The notes under the pieces are model-generated. The model did not search any database. It saw nothing but the letters and a program-made list of their open reading frames with translations, and was not told the DNA's origin. Both the position numbers and the translations under genes were made by a program. DNA of 64,000 nucleotides, taken from the NCBI GenBank assembly GCA_030424595.1, contig JAUHWG010000023.1, positions 121,541 through 185,540 on the forward strand. The letters are read 5' to 3'. Source of the DNA: Polyangia bacterium. GTDB taxonomy: Bacteria > Myxococcota_A > Polyangia > Nannocystales > Nannocystaceae. Positions 41,949-50,413 of the stretch are shown one piece after another (positions within the stretch are counted from its first letter, which is position 1; every line of letters starts with the position of its first letter).

Positions 41949-42752
41949 TTACCCGCGATGGGGCGCGCCACAATTGGGGCAGTTAAACCCCCAAGCGGTG
42001 ACAAAGCGCGAGCCGCAATACTCACAGGACGCAACAGCCAGGTTCGACGGGGCCCCGGCGGGGCTCCCCGCCCCCACGCCGTCGATCATCGCTTGGATCG
42101 GATCCGGCAACGCCTCGATCTCCGCCGCGAGCGGCACGAGCGCGCTCAAGCACAGCTCCGCGTCCTGGGCCGCGCCCACATAGCTCACCATCCCGGAGAG
42201 CCCAACCTCGTCCCCAGCGGCGACGAAGAGCGCGATCGGGGAGCCGGGGAAGCACCCCTCCATCGCCCCGAGGAGCCCTCCGCGGGCGCTCGGAGAGAGA
42301 CCGTCCAGGGTCTGGAGGAACCCCTCGACCTGCTCGCGATCGCCCTCCGCATAGATCCCCTTGGCGACGAAGGTCCGGACATCGCCGTCGTCCCACGGAT
42401 CCTCCGCGTCGCCGCGCTTGGGCACCTTGGTCGGATCACGACAGAGCACGATCACGCGGGCGCCGACGTTCGCCTTGACCTCGCACTCTAGGAAAGGACG
42501 GTCGTCGAGCTTCACCCGCGCAGGCCGGCCATCCTTCGCCCCCCGGACCTCACACTCTGTCGGGTCGTCGGGGTTGGACAGCACCCTGGGGGCGCCGAGG
42601 AGCGCGGTGAGGGGCTGGAGGGCGCTCTCCGGATCCGCGGCCTCCGGGCTCGACGGCCTCGCAGCTCTCGCCGAAGACGCGGACGCGTCCCCCTCGGCCT
42701 CCGCCCCTGCAGCCTGCGTTCGGCGTCCGAGGAGCCAGTCGAAAAAGCCCAT
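41949..42752 (-). CDS. Zinc-ribbon protein of unknown function
   Basis: 267 residues. Begins MGFFDWLLGRR, a short amphipathic or membrane-associating start. Low-complexity Ala/Ser stretch, then a domain with RPARVKLDDRPFLECEVKAN and VIVLCRDPTKVPKRGD, an unrecognised alpha/beta region, and a C-terminal zinc ribbon (CEYCGSRFVTAWGFNCPNCG, with two CxxC pairs). Cytoplasmic by the absence of a signal. Stands alone, divergent from the radical SAM gene. Confidence 0.7.
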   Translation of the reverse strand: MGFFDWLLGRRTQAAGAEAEGDASASSARAARPSSPEAADPESALQPLTALLGAPRVLSNPDDPTECEVRGAKDGRPARVKLDDRPFLECEVKANVGARVIVLCRDPTKVPKRGDAEDPWDDGDVRTFVAKGIYAEGDREQVEGFLQTLDGLSPSARGGLLGAMEGCFPGSPIALFVAAGDEVGLSGMVSYVGAAQDAELCLSALVPLAAEIEALPDPIQAMIDGVGAGSPAGAPSNLAVASCEYCGSRFVTAWGFNCPNCGAPHRG

Positions 42753-42867
42753 GGGTTGAGGCTCTCATGGGCCCCTCTCCCTGTCCACAGGGCCACGCGC
42801 GCGTCGATGACCGCGACCGCCCGCCGTCGATGGACCGCCCGAGCCGCGGACTGTTAGTCTGCCGTCG

Positions 42868-44256
42868 ATGGGGCTCAAGGATATCCGCCGTCGTCTGCCG
42901 GTGGTCGACTCGCTACCACCGTCGAAGAACCGGCGCATTCTTCCCTTGGAGGCCGGGGAGTTTCACCGACCGCGCCTCGCGGTCTGGGAATTCACGCTCG
43001 CCTGCGACCAGCGCTGCCTCCACTGCGGGCCCCGATCGACCCGGCCCCGTCCGGGGGAGCTGAGCACCGACGAGGCCCTGGCGCTGGTCCAGGATCTCGC
43101 CGCCTGTGGGGTCGGCGAGGTCGTTCTCATCGGCGGCGAGGCCTACCTGCGCGACGACTTTCTCCTGGTGATCCGGGCGATCCGTGAGGCGGGCATGCGC
43201 TGCTCGATGACGACCGGCGGCTACAACCTGACCCGAGAGCGCGTCGAGGCGATGGCGGAGGCGGGTATCCAGTCGGTCTCGCTCTCGATCGACGGGCTCG
43301 AAGAGTCCCACGACTACGTCCGCAACCGTCCCCATAGCTGGCGCCGAGCCTTCGCCGCCCTCGGCCATGTGCGGGAGTGCGGGCTGCGGGCGACCGTCAA
43401 CACCCAGATAAATCAGCGCACCCGCTATGAGCTGGTCCCGCTGGTCGACCTCCTCGGTGAGGCGGGGATCCGAGCCTGGCAGGTCCAGCTCACCGTCGCC
43501 CACGGGAACGCCGCGGACCACCCGGATCTGATCATCCAGCCCTACATGTTGCCGGAGCTCTTTACCGAACTCGAGCGGACCCTCGATCGCTGCGACCACC
43601 ACGACATCGCCTTTTACCCCGCGAACAACCTCGGCTACTTCGGACCGCTGGAGCATCGCCTGCGGAGGCGGGTCGGCGGCCACTTCGGCGGTTGCACGGC
43701 GGGGACGTCGACGCTCGGGATCGAGTCCGACGGCGCGATCAAGAGCTGCCCAACCCTCGGAGGACCGAGCAACATCGGCGGCTCATGGCGAGAGCACGGG
43801 CTCGAAGCGCTGTGGACCCGGGCGCCGGAGCTCCGCTACATCAGCCGACGGACGCTGGGCGACCTGTGGGGGTATTGCCGCGACTGCTACTACGCCGAGA
43901 CCTGCATGGCCGGGTGTACAGCCGCGACCGAGCCGCTCCTCGGCCGACCCGGCAATAACCCCTTCTGTCACCATCGCGCGCAGGACCTCGCAGATCGCGG
44001 CATGCGGGAGCGGATCGAGCAGGTCGCGCCGTCCGCCGGGCGCGGCTTTGACAACGGACTCTTTCGCGTCCTCTGCGAGCCCCTAGACCCCGAGGAGCGA
44101 CGCCTTCGTGGTCCCGTCAGCGTCGACGAGCCCAGGGTCTCGCGGCTCGTCGAGCCGACAGGAGCTGGCTACCCGGTGGACGTCGAAGACTTCGTCACCG
44201 CCCAAGGGGGCCTGCGCGAGCTCGGCGACCCCAGGGGTCCCAAGCCGCGCACGTGA
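42868..44256 (+). CDS. Radical SAM protein with SPASM-type C-terminal domain
   Basis: 462 residues. CX3CX2C cluster motif is CDQRCLHC (Cys46, 50, 53), followed by GGEAYLR and the SAM-binding strands VSLSIDGLEESHDYVRN. After the core, GGCTAGTSTLGIESDGAIKS and the Cys cluster CRDCYYAETCMAGCTA ... NNPFCHH form a SPASM/twitch domain that would hold one or two auxiliary Fe-S clusters. SPASM proteins usually modify peptides or proteins (RiPP maturases, AnSME) but no precursor peptide is evident. The next open frame begins 4 nt after its stop. Confidence 0.88.
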   Translation: MGLKDIRRRLPVVDSLPPSKNRRILPLEAGEFHRPRLAVWEFTLACDQRCLHCGPRSTRPRPGELSTDEALALVQDLAACGVGEVVLIGGEAYLRDDFLLVIRAIREAGMRCSMTTGGYNLTRERVEAMAEAGIQSVSLSIDGLEESHDYVRNRPHSWRRAFAALGHVRECGLRATVNTQINQRTRYELVPLVDLLGEAGIRAWQVQLTVAHGNAADHPDLIIQPYMLPELFTELERTLDRCDHHDIAFYPANNLGYFGPLEHRLRRRVGGHFGGCTAGTSTLGIESDGAIKSCPTLGGPSNIGGSWREHGLEALWTRAPELRYISRRTLGDLWGYCRDCYYAETCMAGCTAATEPLLGRPGNNPFCHHRAQDLADRGMRERIEQVAPSAGRGFDNGLFRVLCEPLDPEERRLRGPVSVDEPRVSRLVEPTGAGYPVDVEDFVTAQGGLRELGDPRGPKPRT

Positions 44257-44260
44257 TCCC

Positions 44261-44640
44261 GTGCGCGTCGACATTGGCTACATCCTCAGCTTTCCCGCGG
44301 CCAAGCGGCGCGACGTGACAGCTTCGCTCGGCCAGCTCTGGGTCAACACGCCGGGGCGGCGGCTTTGATCCGTCGCTCATCGCCGAGAGCTGCTCGGTGA
44401 TGCTCCTCCTCGCCGAAGACGAGCTCTCCGAGCCGGCCAGGCGCGACCTACCCCGGAGAGCGGACGGCCGAGCGCCGGTCGGCCATGTCCAGCTCTGGAT
44501 CACCGCCGAGGGGGAGCGGGTGACCTTTGAGCTGTGGCCGACGACGTCGAGCGTCGGCAGGGCCTGCCTCGACTCCGCGAGCCTCCGGCGCTCGCTCGTC
44601 GCGCTCCTCCTCCGGCACGATGGGGACGAGCTCATCGGCG
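44261..44640 (+). pseudogene. Frameshifted small gene after the radical SAM gene
   Basis: GTG 44261 opens MRVDIGYILSFPAAKRRD then VTASLGQLWVNTPG, then hits a TGA at about 44366. In the frame shifted by one from there the sequence continues coherently: GGFDPSLIAESC, MLLLAEDELSEPARRDL, VTFELWPTTSSVGRACLDS. Joined, they make about 120 residues with a coding pattern, but the 3' end runs into the convergent kinase gene without a stop of its own. Probably a decayed gene that once was coupled to the radical SAM gene. Confidence 0.45.
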
Positions 44641-47600
44641 GGCGAGGAACGCCTCCACCTCCGCGATCGCCTCGGGGTCACCGTCGGCAGCGTGGAGGCG
44701 TTCGAGGGCCTCGGCGGCCAACGAGCGGGCTCGGCCTCGGTCGCGGGGACCGTCGGCGGGAGCGTCCCAGAGGGCTTCGGCGAGGACGAGGCGGATCGGG
44801 CCCTGGAGCTCCGCCGCCGCGTCTCCTGCTGTCTCGGCGATCCTCAGCGCCCGCTCGGCGAGCGCCGCCGCGTCCGCCGGGCGTCGCTCGTCGATCGCGA
44901 CGTACGCGAGGCCCAGGAGCGGCTGAGCAGCCGCGAGGTTCTCGGAGCCGTGGTGCTTCTCCTGCAAGTTCAGGAGTCGCTCGAAGATCGGCCGCGCCGC
45001 GGCGGGTGCCCCCCTTGCTAGGCGGAGCTCACCGAGGAGGTTGAGTGTGCGCGCGAGGTCCGGGTGATCCCGTCCGAGCGTCGACTCTTGGATCGCCAAC
45101 GCCCGCTCGGTGAGCGCCTCCGCCTCGTCGCTGGCGTCGAGCTCGTCCTCGACGACCGCGAGGTTGAGGAGCGACTCGACGACCGTCGGGTGCTCCAGGC
45201 CGAAGGCCCCCTCGCGGATCGCCAGCGCCCTAGCGAAGAGCGCCTTGGCCTGCGCATACTCCTCCGCCTCTCGGTGCACCGAGGCGAGGATCATGAGCGA
45301 GAGGGCGACGTCGGGGTGCTCTGGCCCGAGCGCCTTCTCATCGAGCTCCAGCACCCGCGCGGCGAGGTCCTTGGCCCGCGCGAAGTCACCGCCGTAGAGG
45401 AGGATATCGGCCATGACCCCGAGGGGCTCGGAGACCCGCGGGTGGTCGGGCCCGAGCGCACGCTCGGTGATCGCCAGCGCCCGCTCGAGGAGCGCGAGCG
45501 CCTCGTCCTCCGCTCCCATGTCGCTACGCACGTTGGCGAGGTTGCACAGGGACTGGGCGACCTTCGGGTGGTCAGGGCCGAGGGCTGCCTCGCGGATCCC
45601 CAGGGCGCGGCGTTGGAGCGCCGCCGAGTCCTCGTAGGCGCCTGTCATGTAGCGGACGATCCCAAGGTCGTTGAGAACGTTGGCGACCATGAGGTGCTCT
45701 GGGCCGAGGACCTTCTCGTGGATCGCCAGCGACCTCTCGAGGTGCGCTCGACCCTCTTCGTAGGCCGCCGCGTCGGCGCGGACGAGGCCGAGGGCGCTGA
45801 GCTGTGCGCCTCGCCGCAGGCTCTCCTCCCCGTCCCCGAGAAGCGTGAGCGCCACCTCCGCGAGCCGAGACCAGCGCACCCCATCGTCGTGACGTGCGCG
45901 CCGGATCCCGACGACGAAGATCAGCTTCACGGCCGCGTCGGCGGCCTCCTCCAGGGCGAAGGACGCCGCAGCCTCGAAGTACGCGGCCTCGAGGGCCGCC
46001 TCGGCCTCGGGGTAGCTCCCGGCGTCGAGCAGAGCGGTGCCGAGCTGACGCTGGGCGGCGGCGACGAGCGGCGGCCATCCGAGCGCCTCTGCCGGAGCCA
46101 GGGCGTCGCGGGCGGCCGCGAGCGACGCCTCGTACCGCCCCGCCTGCCGGAGCGCGACAGCGCGCGACAGGTCTCGCCGCACCGCCTCGGCCGTGGCGCG
46201 GTCCAGCGGCGGCGCCGGAAGGGTCTCGAGGCGGTGGCGGTCGCGGCACGGCGCCACGGCCTCGAGCGTCGCGGCGGCCTCCACCGCCCGCTGCACCGCG
46301 TCAGGATCAGCCCTCGAGAGCTCGGACACGAGGGCGCTGAGCTCCATCCCGCGCTCGTCCAGGCACCACTCGGCGCGGCGGCGCAGCTCGCCGTCCCATC
46401 GCCCGCGCAGCTCGGCGTCGAGGCAGACCTCGGCTCGCGCCCCTCGGAGCGCCGACGTCTGGGCGTCGAGGACCGGGATCAACTTGTCCGCGGTGGTCTC
46501 CGCGTAGGCGACATCCGTCGCTAGCAGGCTCGCACGCAGCGTCGCCGCCGCGGCCTCGTTCCAGAGCGCGTCGACGCTCGCCCCCTGCGCCTCGCAGGCG
46601 GCCTCGACCTGGGCGTCGACATAGCGCTCGTGGGCCGCGACGCCGCCTGCCGTGAGCCCGAGCGTCGCGGCGACGACCACCCACCAGCGGGCCCGCGCAC
46701 GCCTCCGGCCGCGCCCCAGCGCGTCGAGGAGCGCGCCCATGCTCGCCCAGCGCCGGTCGCCCGCTGGCGCCATCCCCCGGATCAACGCGGCGTCGATCCA
46801 CCGCGGCGATCGGGCGCCGCGCGGGCGACCCCTGAGGCTCCCCTCCTCGACGTTGATCCGGAGCTCGTCGAGGGTGTCGCCGGCGAAGGGCCGCTCGCCG
46901 TGGAGCCCCTCCCAGAGCATCACGCAGAACGCGAAGATGTCGGCCGCGGCCCCCGCGAGCTCGCCGCGGAGCTGCTCGGGGGCCATGTAGGCCGGAGTCC
47001 CGATCAGCGCGCCGGCGAAGGTGACATCGGTCGCCAGCATCGCCCCCGAGCCCGAGCCCGCGCTGACGCCAATCGCCGCGACCGTGACCCCGTCTCCCGT
47101 CGCCCCGCCGCGGGCGAGGCCGAAGTCCATGACCCGCACCCGGCCGTCGTCGCCGAGCATGACGTTGTCTGGCTTGATGTCGCGATGTACGAGGCCCGCG
47201 GCGTGGGCCGCCGCGAGCCCGCGCCCCGCCGCCTCCATGACTTCCAGGACCTCGCGCCAGCCGTGCCCGCCCTCTTCGAACCAGCTCCGCAGGGTGCGGC
47301 CGACGACCAGCTCCATGGCGATCCACACCTGGTCGTCGTGGGTGCCGACGTCGAAGATGCCGACAACGTTCGGGTGGCTGAGCCGCGCCAGCGCTTGGGC
47401 CTCGCGGACAAGGCGGGTCCGTGCGTCGGAGGACGCGCTCTGGCCTGAGCCGTCGACGTCGGCGCGCAGGAGCTTGAGCGCGACCTTGCGATCGAGCTCG
47501 GGGTCGATCGCCTCGAAGACGACCCCCATCGCCCCGGCGCCGAGGGTCCTCAGGACGATGTAGCGACCGATCAACGAGCCCGGCGGGATCGTCTGTCGAC

Positions 47601-47988
47601 CCGCATCCGACCGCGAGGACGCGAGCGTCTGAGCGACGCTGATCGATGCGCCATGGTCACGCGTGAGCTCGACACTGAGGCCAGGTGAGGCGCGTGTGCG
47701 GGGTCCGGCGCCCGCGATGGTCTCGTGGAGAGCGCCGGAGTCGACGGAGGAGCGCGCCGCGGCGCGCTCCTCGTCGAGGCCCGGCGGCGCAGGGGCTGCT
47801 GCTGGGCGTACGAGGGTCTCGCTGAGCTTCGTCGCGCTAGCCTTCGCGAACCCCGGTCGTGTGACGGTCTCATCGAGGATCGAGGCTCCCGCGCTAGCAT
47901 CAGACATGTCTGATTGGGCATATTCAGGAGAAGACGCCAGCGTATCGTCGAGACCTCGCCCTCGCCGACCTTGATCCACCACGAGCAA
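44632..47988 (-). CDS. Ser/Thr protein kinase with TPR-rich C-terminal domain
   Basis: Up to 1118 residues (alternative start ATG 47907, 1091). Kinase core: LGAGAMGVVFEA, VALKLL, LVHRDIKPDNVMLG, VMDFGLARGG, MAPEQLRGE. A hydrophobic stretch (ARWWVVVAATLGLTAGGVA) suggests a membrane anchor. The C-terminal half holds at least ten TPRs of the kinesin-light-chain type (ALAIREAALGPDHPKVAQSL, ALAITERALGPDHPRVSEPL). The N-terminal tail before the kinase carries five short acidic ET[LVI] motifs (DDTLAS, DETVTRP, SETLVRP, HETIAG, AQTLASS). It ends at 44632 convergent with a decayed gene. Confidence 0.92.
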   Translation of the reverse strand: MLVVDQGRRGRGLDDTLASSPEYAQSDMSDASAGASILDETVTRPGFAKASATKLSETLVRPAAAPAPPGLDEERAAARSSVDSGALHETIAGAGPRTRASPGLSVELTRDHGASISVAQTLASSRSDAGRQTIPPGSLIGRYIVLRTLGAGAMGVVFEAIDPELDRKVALKLLRADVDGSGQSASSDARTRLVREAQALARLSHPNVVGIFDVGTHDDQVWIAMELVVGRTLRSWFEEGGHGWREVLEVMEAAGRGLAAAHAAGLVHRDIKPDNVMLGDDGRVRVMDFGLARGGATGDGVTVAAIGVSAGSGSGAMLATDVTFAGALIGTPAYMAPEQLRGELAGAAADIFAFCVMLWEGLHGERPFAGDTLDELRINVEEGSLRGRPRGARSPRWIDAALIRGMAPAGDRRWASMGALLDALGRGRRRARARWWVVVAATLGLTAGGVAAHERYVDAQVEAACEAQGASVDALWNEAAAATLRASLLATDVAYAETTADKLIPVLDAQTSALRGARAEVCLDAELRGRWDGELRRRAEWCLDERGMELSALVSELSRADPDAVQRAVEAAATLEAVAPCRDRHRLETLPAPPLDRATAEAVRRDLSRAVALRQAGRYEASLAAARDALAPAEALGWPPLVAAAQRQLGTALLDAGSYPEAEAALEAAYFEAAASFALEEAADAAVKLIFVVGIRRARHDDGVRWSRLAEVALTLLGDGEESLRRGAQLSALGLVRADAAAYEEGRAHLERSLAIHEKVLGPEHLMVANVLNDLGIVRYMTGAYEDSAALQRRALGIREAALGPDHPKVAQSLCNLANVRSDMGAEDEALALLERALAITERALGPDHPRVSEPLGVMADILLYGGDFARAKDLAARVLELDEKALGPEHPDVALSLMILASVHREAEEYAQAKALFARALAIREGAFGLEHPTVVESLLNLAVVEDELDASDEAEALTERALAIQESTLGRDHPDLARTLNLLGELRLARGAPAAARPIFERLLNLQEKHHGSENLAAAQPLLGLAYVAIDERRPADAAALAERALRIAETAGDAAAELQGPIRLVLAEALWDAPADGPRDRGRARSLAAEALERLHAADGDPEAIAEVEAFLARR

Positions 47989-48391
47989 ATGGTAGACCCG
48001 CCCGGCCGCGGGCGCAGCCGAAGCTTGCGAGCGCCAGCACGCTCGATATCGGGCTTGCGCTCAGCCCCGGAGTCCGCCACACCTGCTCGGCGGCCCCGCG
48101 GCCCTCCTGTGGGAGAACCCAGAGGGCGGCGGGGCGCGAGCAGGCGCGCCGCTGCGCTCAGCTCACCAGGCGCACGGCCGGGTATCCAACACATCGCTCT
48201 CCACGGCTCTCCGCAGGATCGTCCAGAGGTTCATCGCGCGGACTCTCCTCGACCAGCGCCCATGAGGCTTCGTGGGGATTGACCTCAGGCTCCGACGCTC
48301 CATCCTCGAGCGCGTCGAGGAGGCCAGTCACGCCCCGCTCCCGAGTTCGTCCAAGGCGAGCTGCGCAGGCCCGCGCGACCGGCGATGCCTA
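47989..48391. other. Intergenic region, no feature seen
   Basis: About 400 bp with no coding pattern on either strand and no clear palindrome or repeat. It contains the 5' region of the kinase gene at its left end. Confidence 0.4.
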
Positions 48392-49135
48392 TTAGGGAGG
48401 GTCTGGAAATTCGCTGCACACGAGATCGCGCGCATCGCTCTCCTCAGCACAGGCGCCCCCCCAAGCCGCGCACTCGGTCGCCGTGAGGCAGGCGTAGTAG
48501 TCTTCTGTCGCCAACCCGCACGGCATCCCGCTGAAGGAGCTGCCGCTAACGTAGGATTGGCAAAGGTACGCGTACTCGTCGGCCAGTCCGCCCTCTCCGC
48601 ATAGCGACGCAGCTTCGCCATAGGCGGCGCACTTGGATCCTATCTGAATCGCGCAGACCACCTCAAACTCCTCGTCGCTGGGCCAGCACCTGTCGTTCGT
48701 CCCCTCACAGTCGTTGGGATCGCAAAGCGCAGCCTCGAGGTAGAGCGACGCGCAGGGCTCTCCGAACCCCCATGCGATCCCCTCCACCGATGCGATGCAG
48801 AAGGCGAAGGCAGCTTCGTAGTCCAGGGCTTGGTCGCACGCGACGGAGTTCATCGCATAGGTCTGACAACGCACGTCGAACTCGCCGCTCGACGTACTCC
48901 CCGAGGAGGGTGCTGAGGTCTCGCTCGTCGAACTCTCCGTCCCGGTGGGGCCGCTCGTCGACGTCCCGCTCTGTGCACCGGAGGGATCGCTCGTCGCCGT
49001 CGAACTCTCGGTCTCGGTGAGAGTCGCAGAGGCCATCTCCTTGTCATCATCGAAACAGGCGACCGGCAAGAGCCCTAGCGACAGAAGAAAGCCAAGATGA
49101 TTCGACGCGGGATCCAAGGGACGACCGTAGGCCAT
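48392..49135 (-). CDS. Cys-rich lipoprotein with Ser/Thr linker
   Basis: 247 residues from ATG 49135 (MAYGRPLDPASNHLGFLLSL ... LLPVAC lipobox). A Ser/Thr/Gly spacer of about 50 residues leads to a Cys-rich domain with about 14 Cys (CQTYAMNSVACDQAL, CASLYLEAALCDPNDCEG, CGLATEDYYACLTATECAAW), resembling the heads of the lipoproteins at 6064 and 15199 in style. Role unknown, surface exposure likely. Confidence 0.75.
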   Translation of the reverse strand: MAYGRPLDPASNHLGFLLSLGLLPVACFDDDKEMASATLTETESSTATSDPSGAQSGTSTSGPTGTESSTSETSAPSSGSTSSGEFDVRCQTYAMNSVACDQALDYEAAFAFCIASVEGIAWGFGEPCASLYLEAALCDPNDCEGTNDRCWPSDEEFEVVCAIQIGSKCAAYGEAASLCGEGGLADEYAYLCQSYVSGSSFSGMPCGLATEDYYACLTATECAAWGGACAEESDARDLVCSEFPDPP

Positions 49136-49744
49136 CGGAGCACTCTTTGCGAGATCAAGCCACTGGACACACAACGCCTAGCTCGCGCTCAAGACATTCT
49201 ATCTGGGAATTCGGGCCAGCGACCGAGTAGCGGGGCGCTCGGGAGGAGGAAGGCGTGAATGCCGCCCACCTGCTCGATCACGGGTCTGTCGTCCCTGAAA
49301 TGTCCCGCACGGCGTTTGTGTAGATTCGCTCACTGGCTCGGCGCGCGCGGCGGCAGGACCTCGGAACGCCCCCCTCGTGGGCCGAGCTCCTAGCGTGAGA
49401 ACCACGCTGACGAGCGCCGCGACCCGGGCAGCCCACCATGGGCAGCTGGATCCAAAAGGTCGCCCCCGCGCCGGCTCTCGACGTAACGCCGACCGTGCCG
49501 CCGTGCCCCTCGACGATACGCTCGACTAGGGTGAGACCGAGCCCGAGCCCGCCGGTCTCGCGGCTTCGGCTCGGGTCACCGCGACCGCGCCGATCGTGAC
49601 CAGCTCGACCCACCTCGACGAGATGATCGAGCACGCCGACGCGAGCTTTGTTCAGGGCGAGATCGTCGCGGTCGATCCGGTCGCCAAGGAGGTCGAGCTG
49701 GCCTGTGGGAGGCGGCTTCGCGGGCGCACCGCCTCGCCTGGGCC
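49136..49744. other. Gene-poor region containing a histidine kinase relic
   Basis: Only the histidine kinase relic is recognisable on the - strand. On the + strand 49620-49730 reads HADASFVQGEIVAVDPVAKE then VELACGRRL, faintly like an NADH dehydrogenase/FAD enzyme; too short to assign. Confidence 0.4.
49436..49571 (-). pseudogene. Relic of a histidine kinase ATPase domain
   Basis: Reverse strand reads SRSRETGGLGLGLTLVERIV then EGHGGTVGVTSRAGAGATFW, the G1/G2 box and terminal part of HATPase_c. No N box, H box or sensor precedes it. It sits in an otherwise gene-free 49136-49744 stretch. Confidence 0.6.
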
Positions 49745-50281
49745 GTGCTCGCCCTGACGATGGGCTGTGACGGTGAGCCCTCCGCGACCGAGGGGACAGA
49801 CGGCGAGGCGATCGAAGAGGCGCTGGTGGTGCTCGGGGGGCGCGACGCCTGGCGCTCGGTGGAGGCCGACGGCGATCCGCTCGCGGAGCACCGCCCCGAC
49901 GTGATCGACTGCCCGCTCGCCTCGTGGCGGCCTGAGGACGGCGGCCTCGAGGTCCAGACCGGAGTGTGCGACTACCTCGCGCTCATGCAGCCGAGCAGCG
50001 TCGCCTTGGATGAGGGCGATCGCGTGATCGTCGATCTCTGGCATAACGCGCTCGACGCGGCCGCGCCGGCGACGGGGCACGTCGCTGTGCTCATCGGCGA
50101 CGTCCTGATCGGTGAGGCCACGGTCGTGATCCCGACCCAGGCCGAGGCGCTTCGCTTTGAGTGGACGGTCGATCGCCCGGTCCCCGCGGGGAGCGAGGTC
50201 CACCTGCACCTCCACAACCACGGTTACAACAGCTGGACCTTTGTCGATATCCGGGCTCTCGTCGGCGCGCGCGCTCGATAG
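49745..50281 (+). CDS. Predicted lipoprotein with beta-sandwich-like domain
   Basis: 178 residues from GTG 49745; the true start may be a few codons upstream. The leader AWAVLALTMGC is short but ends in a lipobox-like MGC. The mature domain is beta-rich: VDLWHNALDAAAPATGHVAV, LIGEATVVIPTQAEALRFEW, AGSEVHLHLHNHGYNSWTFV. I do not recognise the family. A short, nearly identical DNA fragment of this gene occurs again at 53577-53660 on the other side of the PhyH gene. Confidence 0.6.
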   Translation: MLALTMGCDGEPSATEGTDGEAIEEALVVLGGRDAWRSVEADGDPLAEHRPDVIDCPLASWRPEDGGLEVQTGVCDYLALMQPSSVALDEGDRVIVDLWHNALDAAAPATGHVAVLIGDVLIGEATVVIPTQAEALRFEWTVDRPVPAGSEVHLHLHNHGYNSWTFVDIRALVGARAR

Positions 50282-50413
50282 CGGAGAGCGCACCATGGCC
50301 ACGCGGAGCCGAGGCATCGGCAGAGGGTAGCAGAGCCGAATTCCCAGCTCACCCTGATTGGACCCGAAACCGATGATGCGTATACTCGGCCTCCTCCCTG
50401 AGTTCGCCCCCGC

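Noticed and set aside
49620..49735. NADH dehydrogenase-like relic
   Set aside because: Only about 25 residues fit (QGEIVAVDPVAKEVEL); too short to tell from chance.
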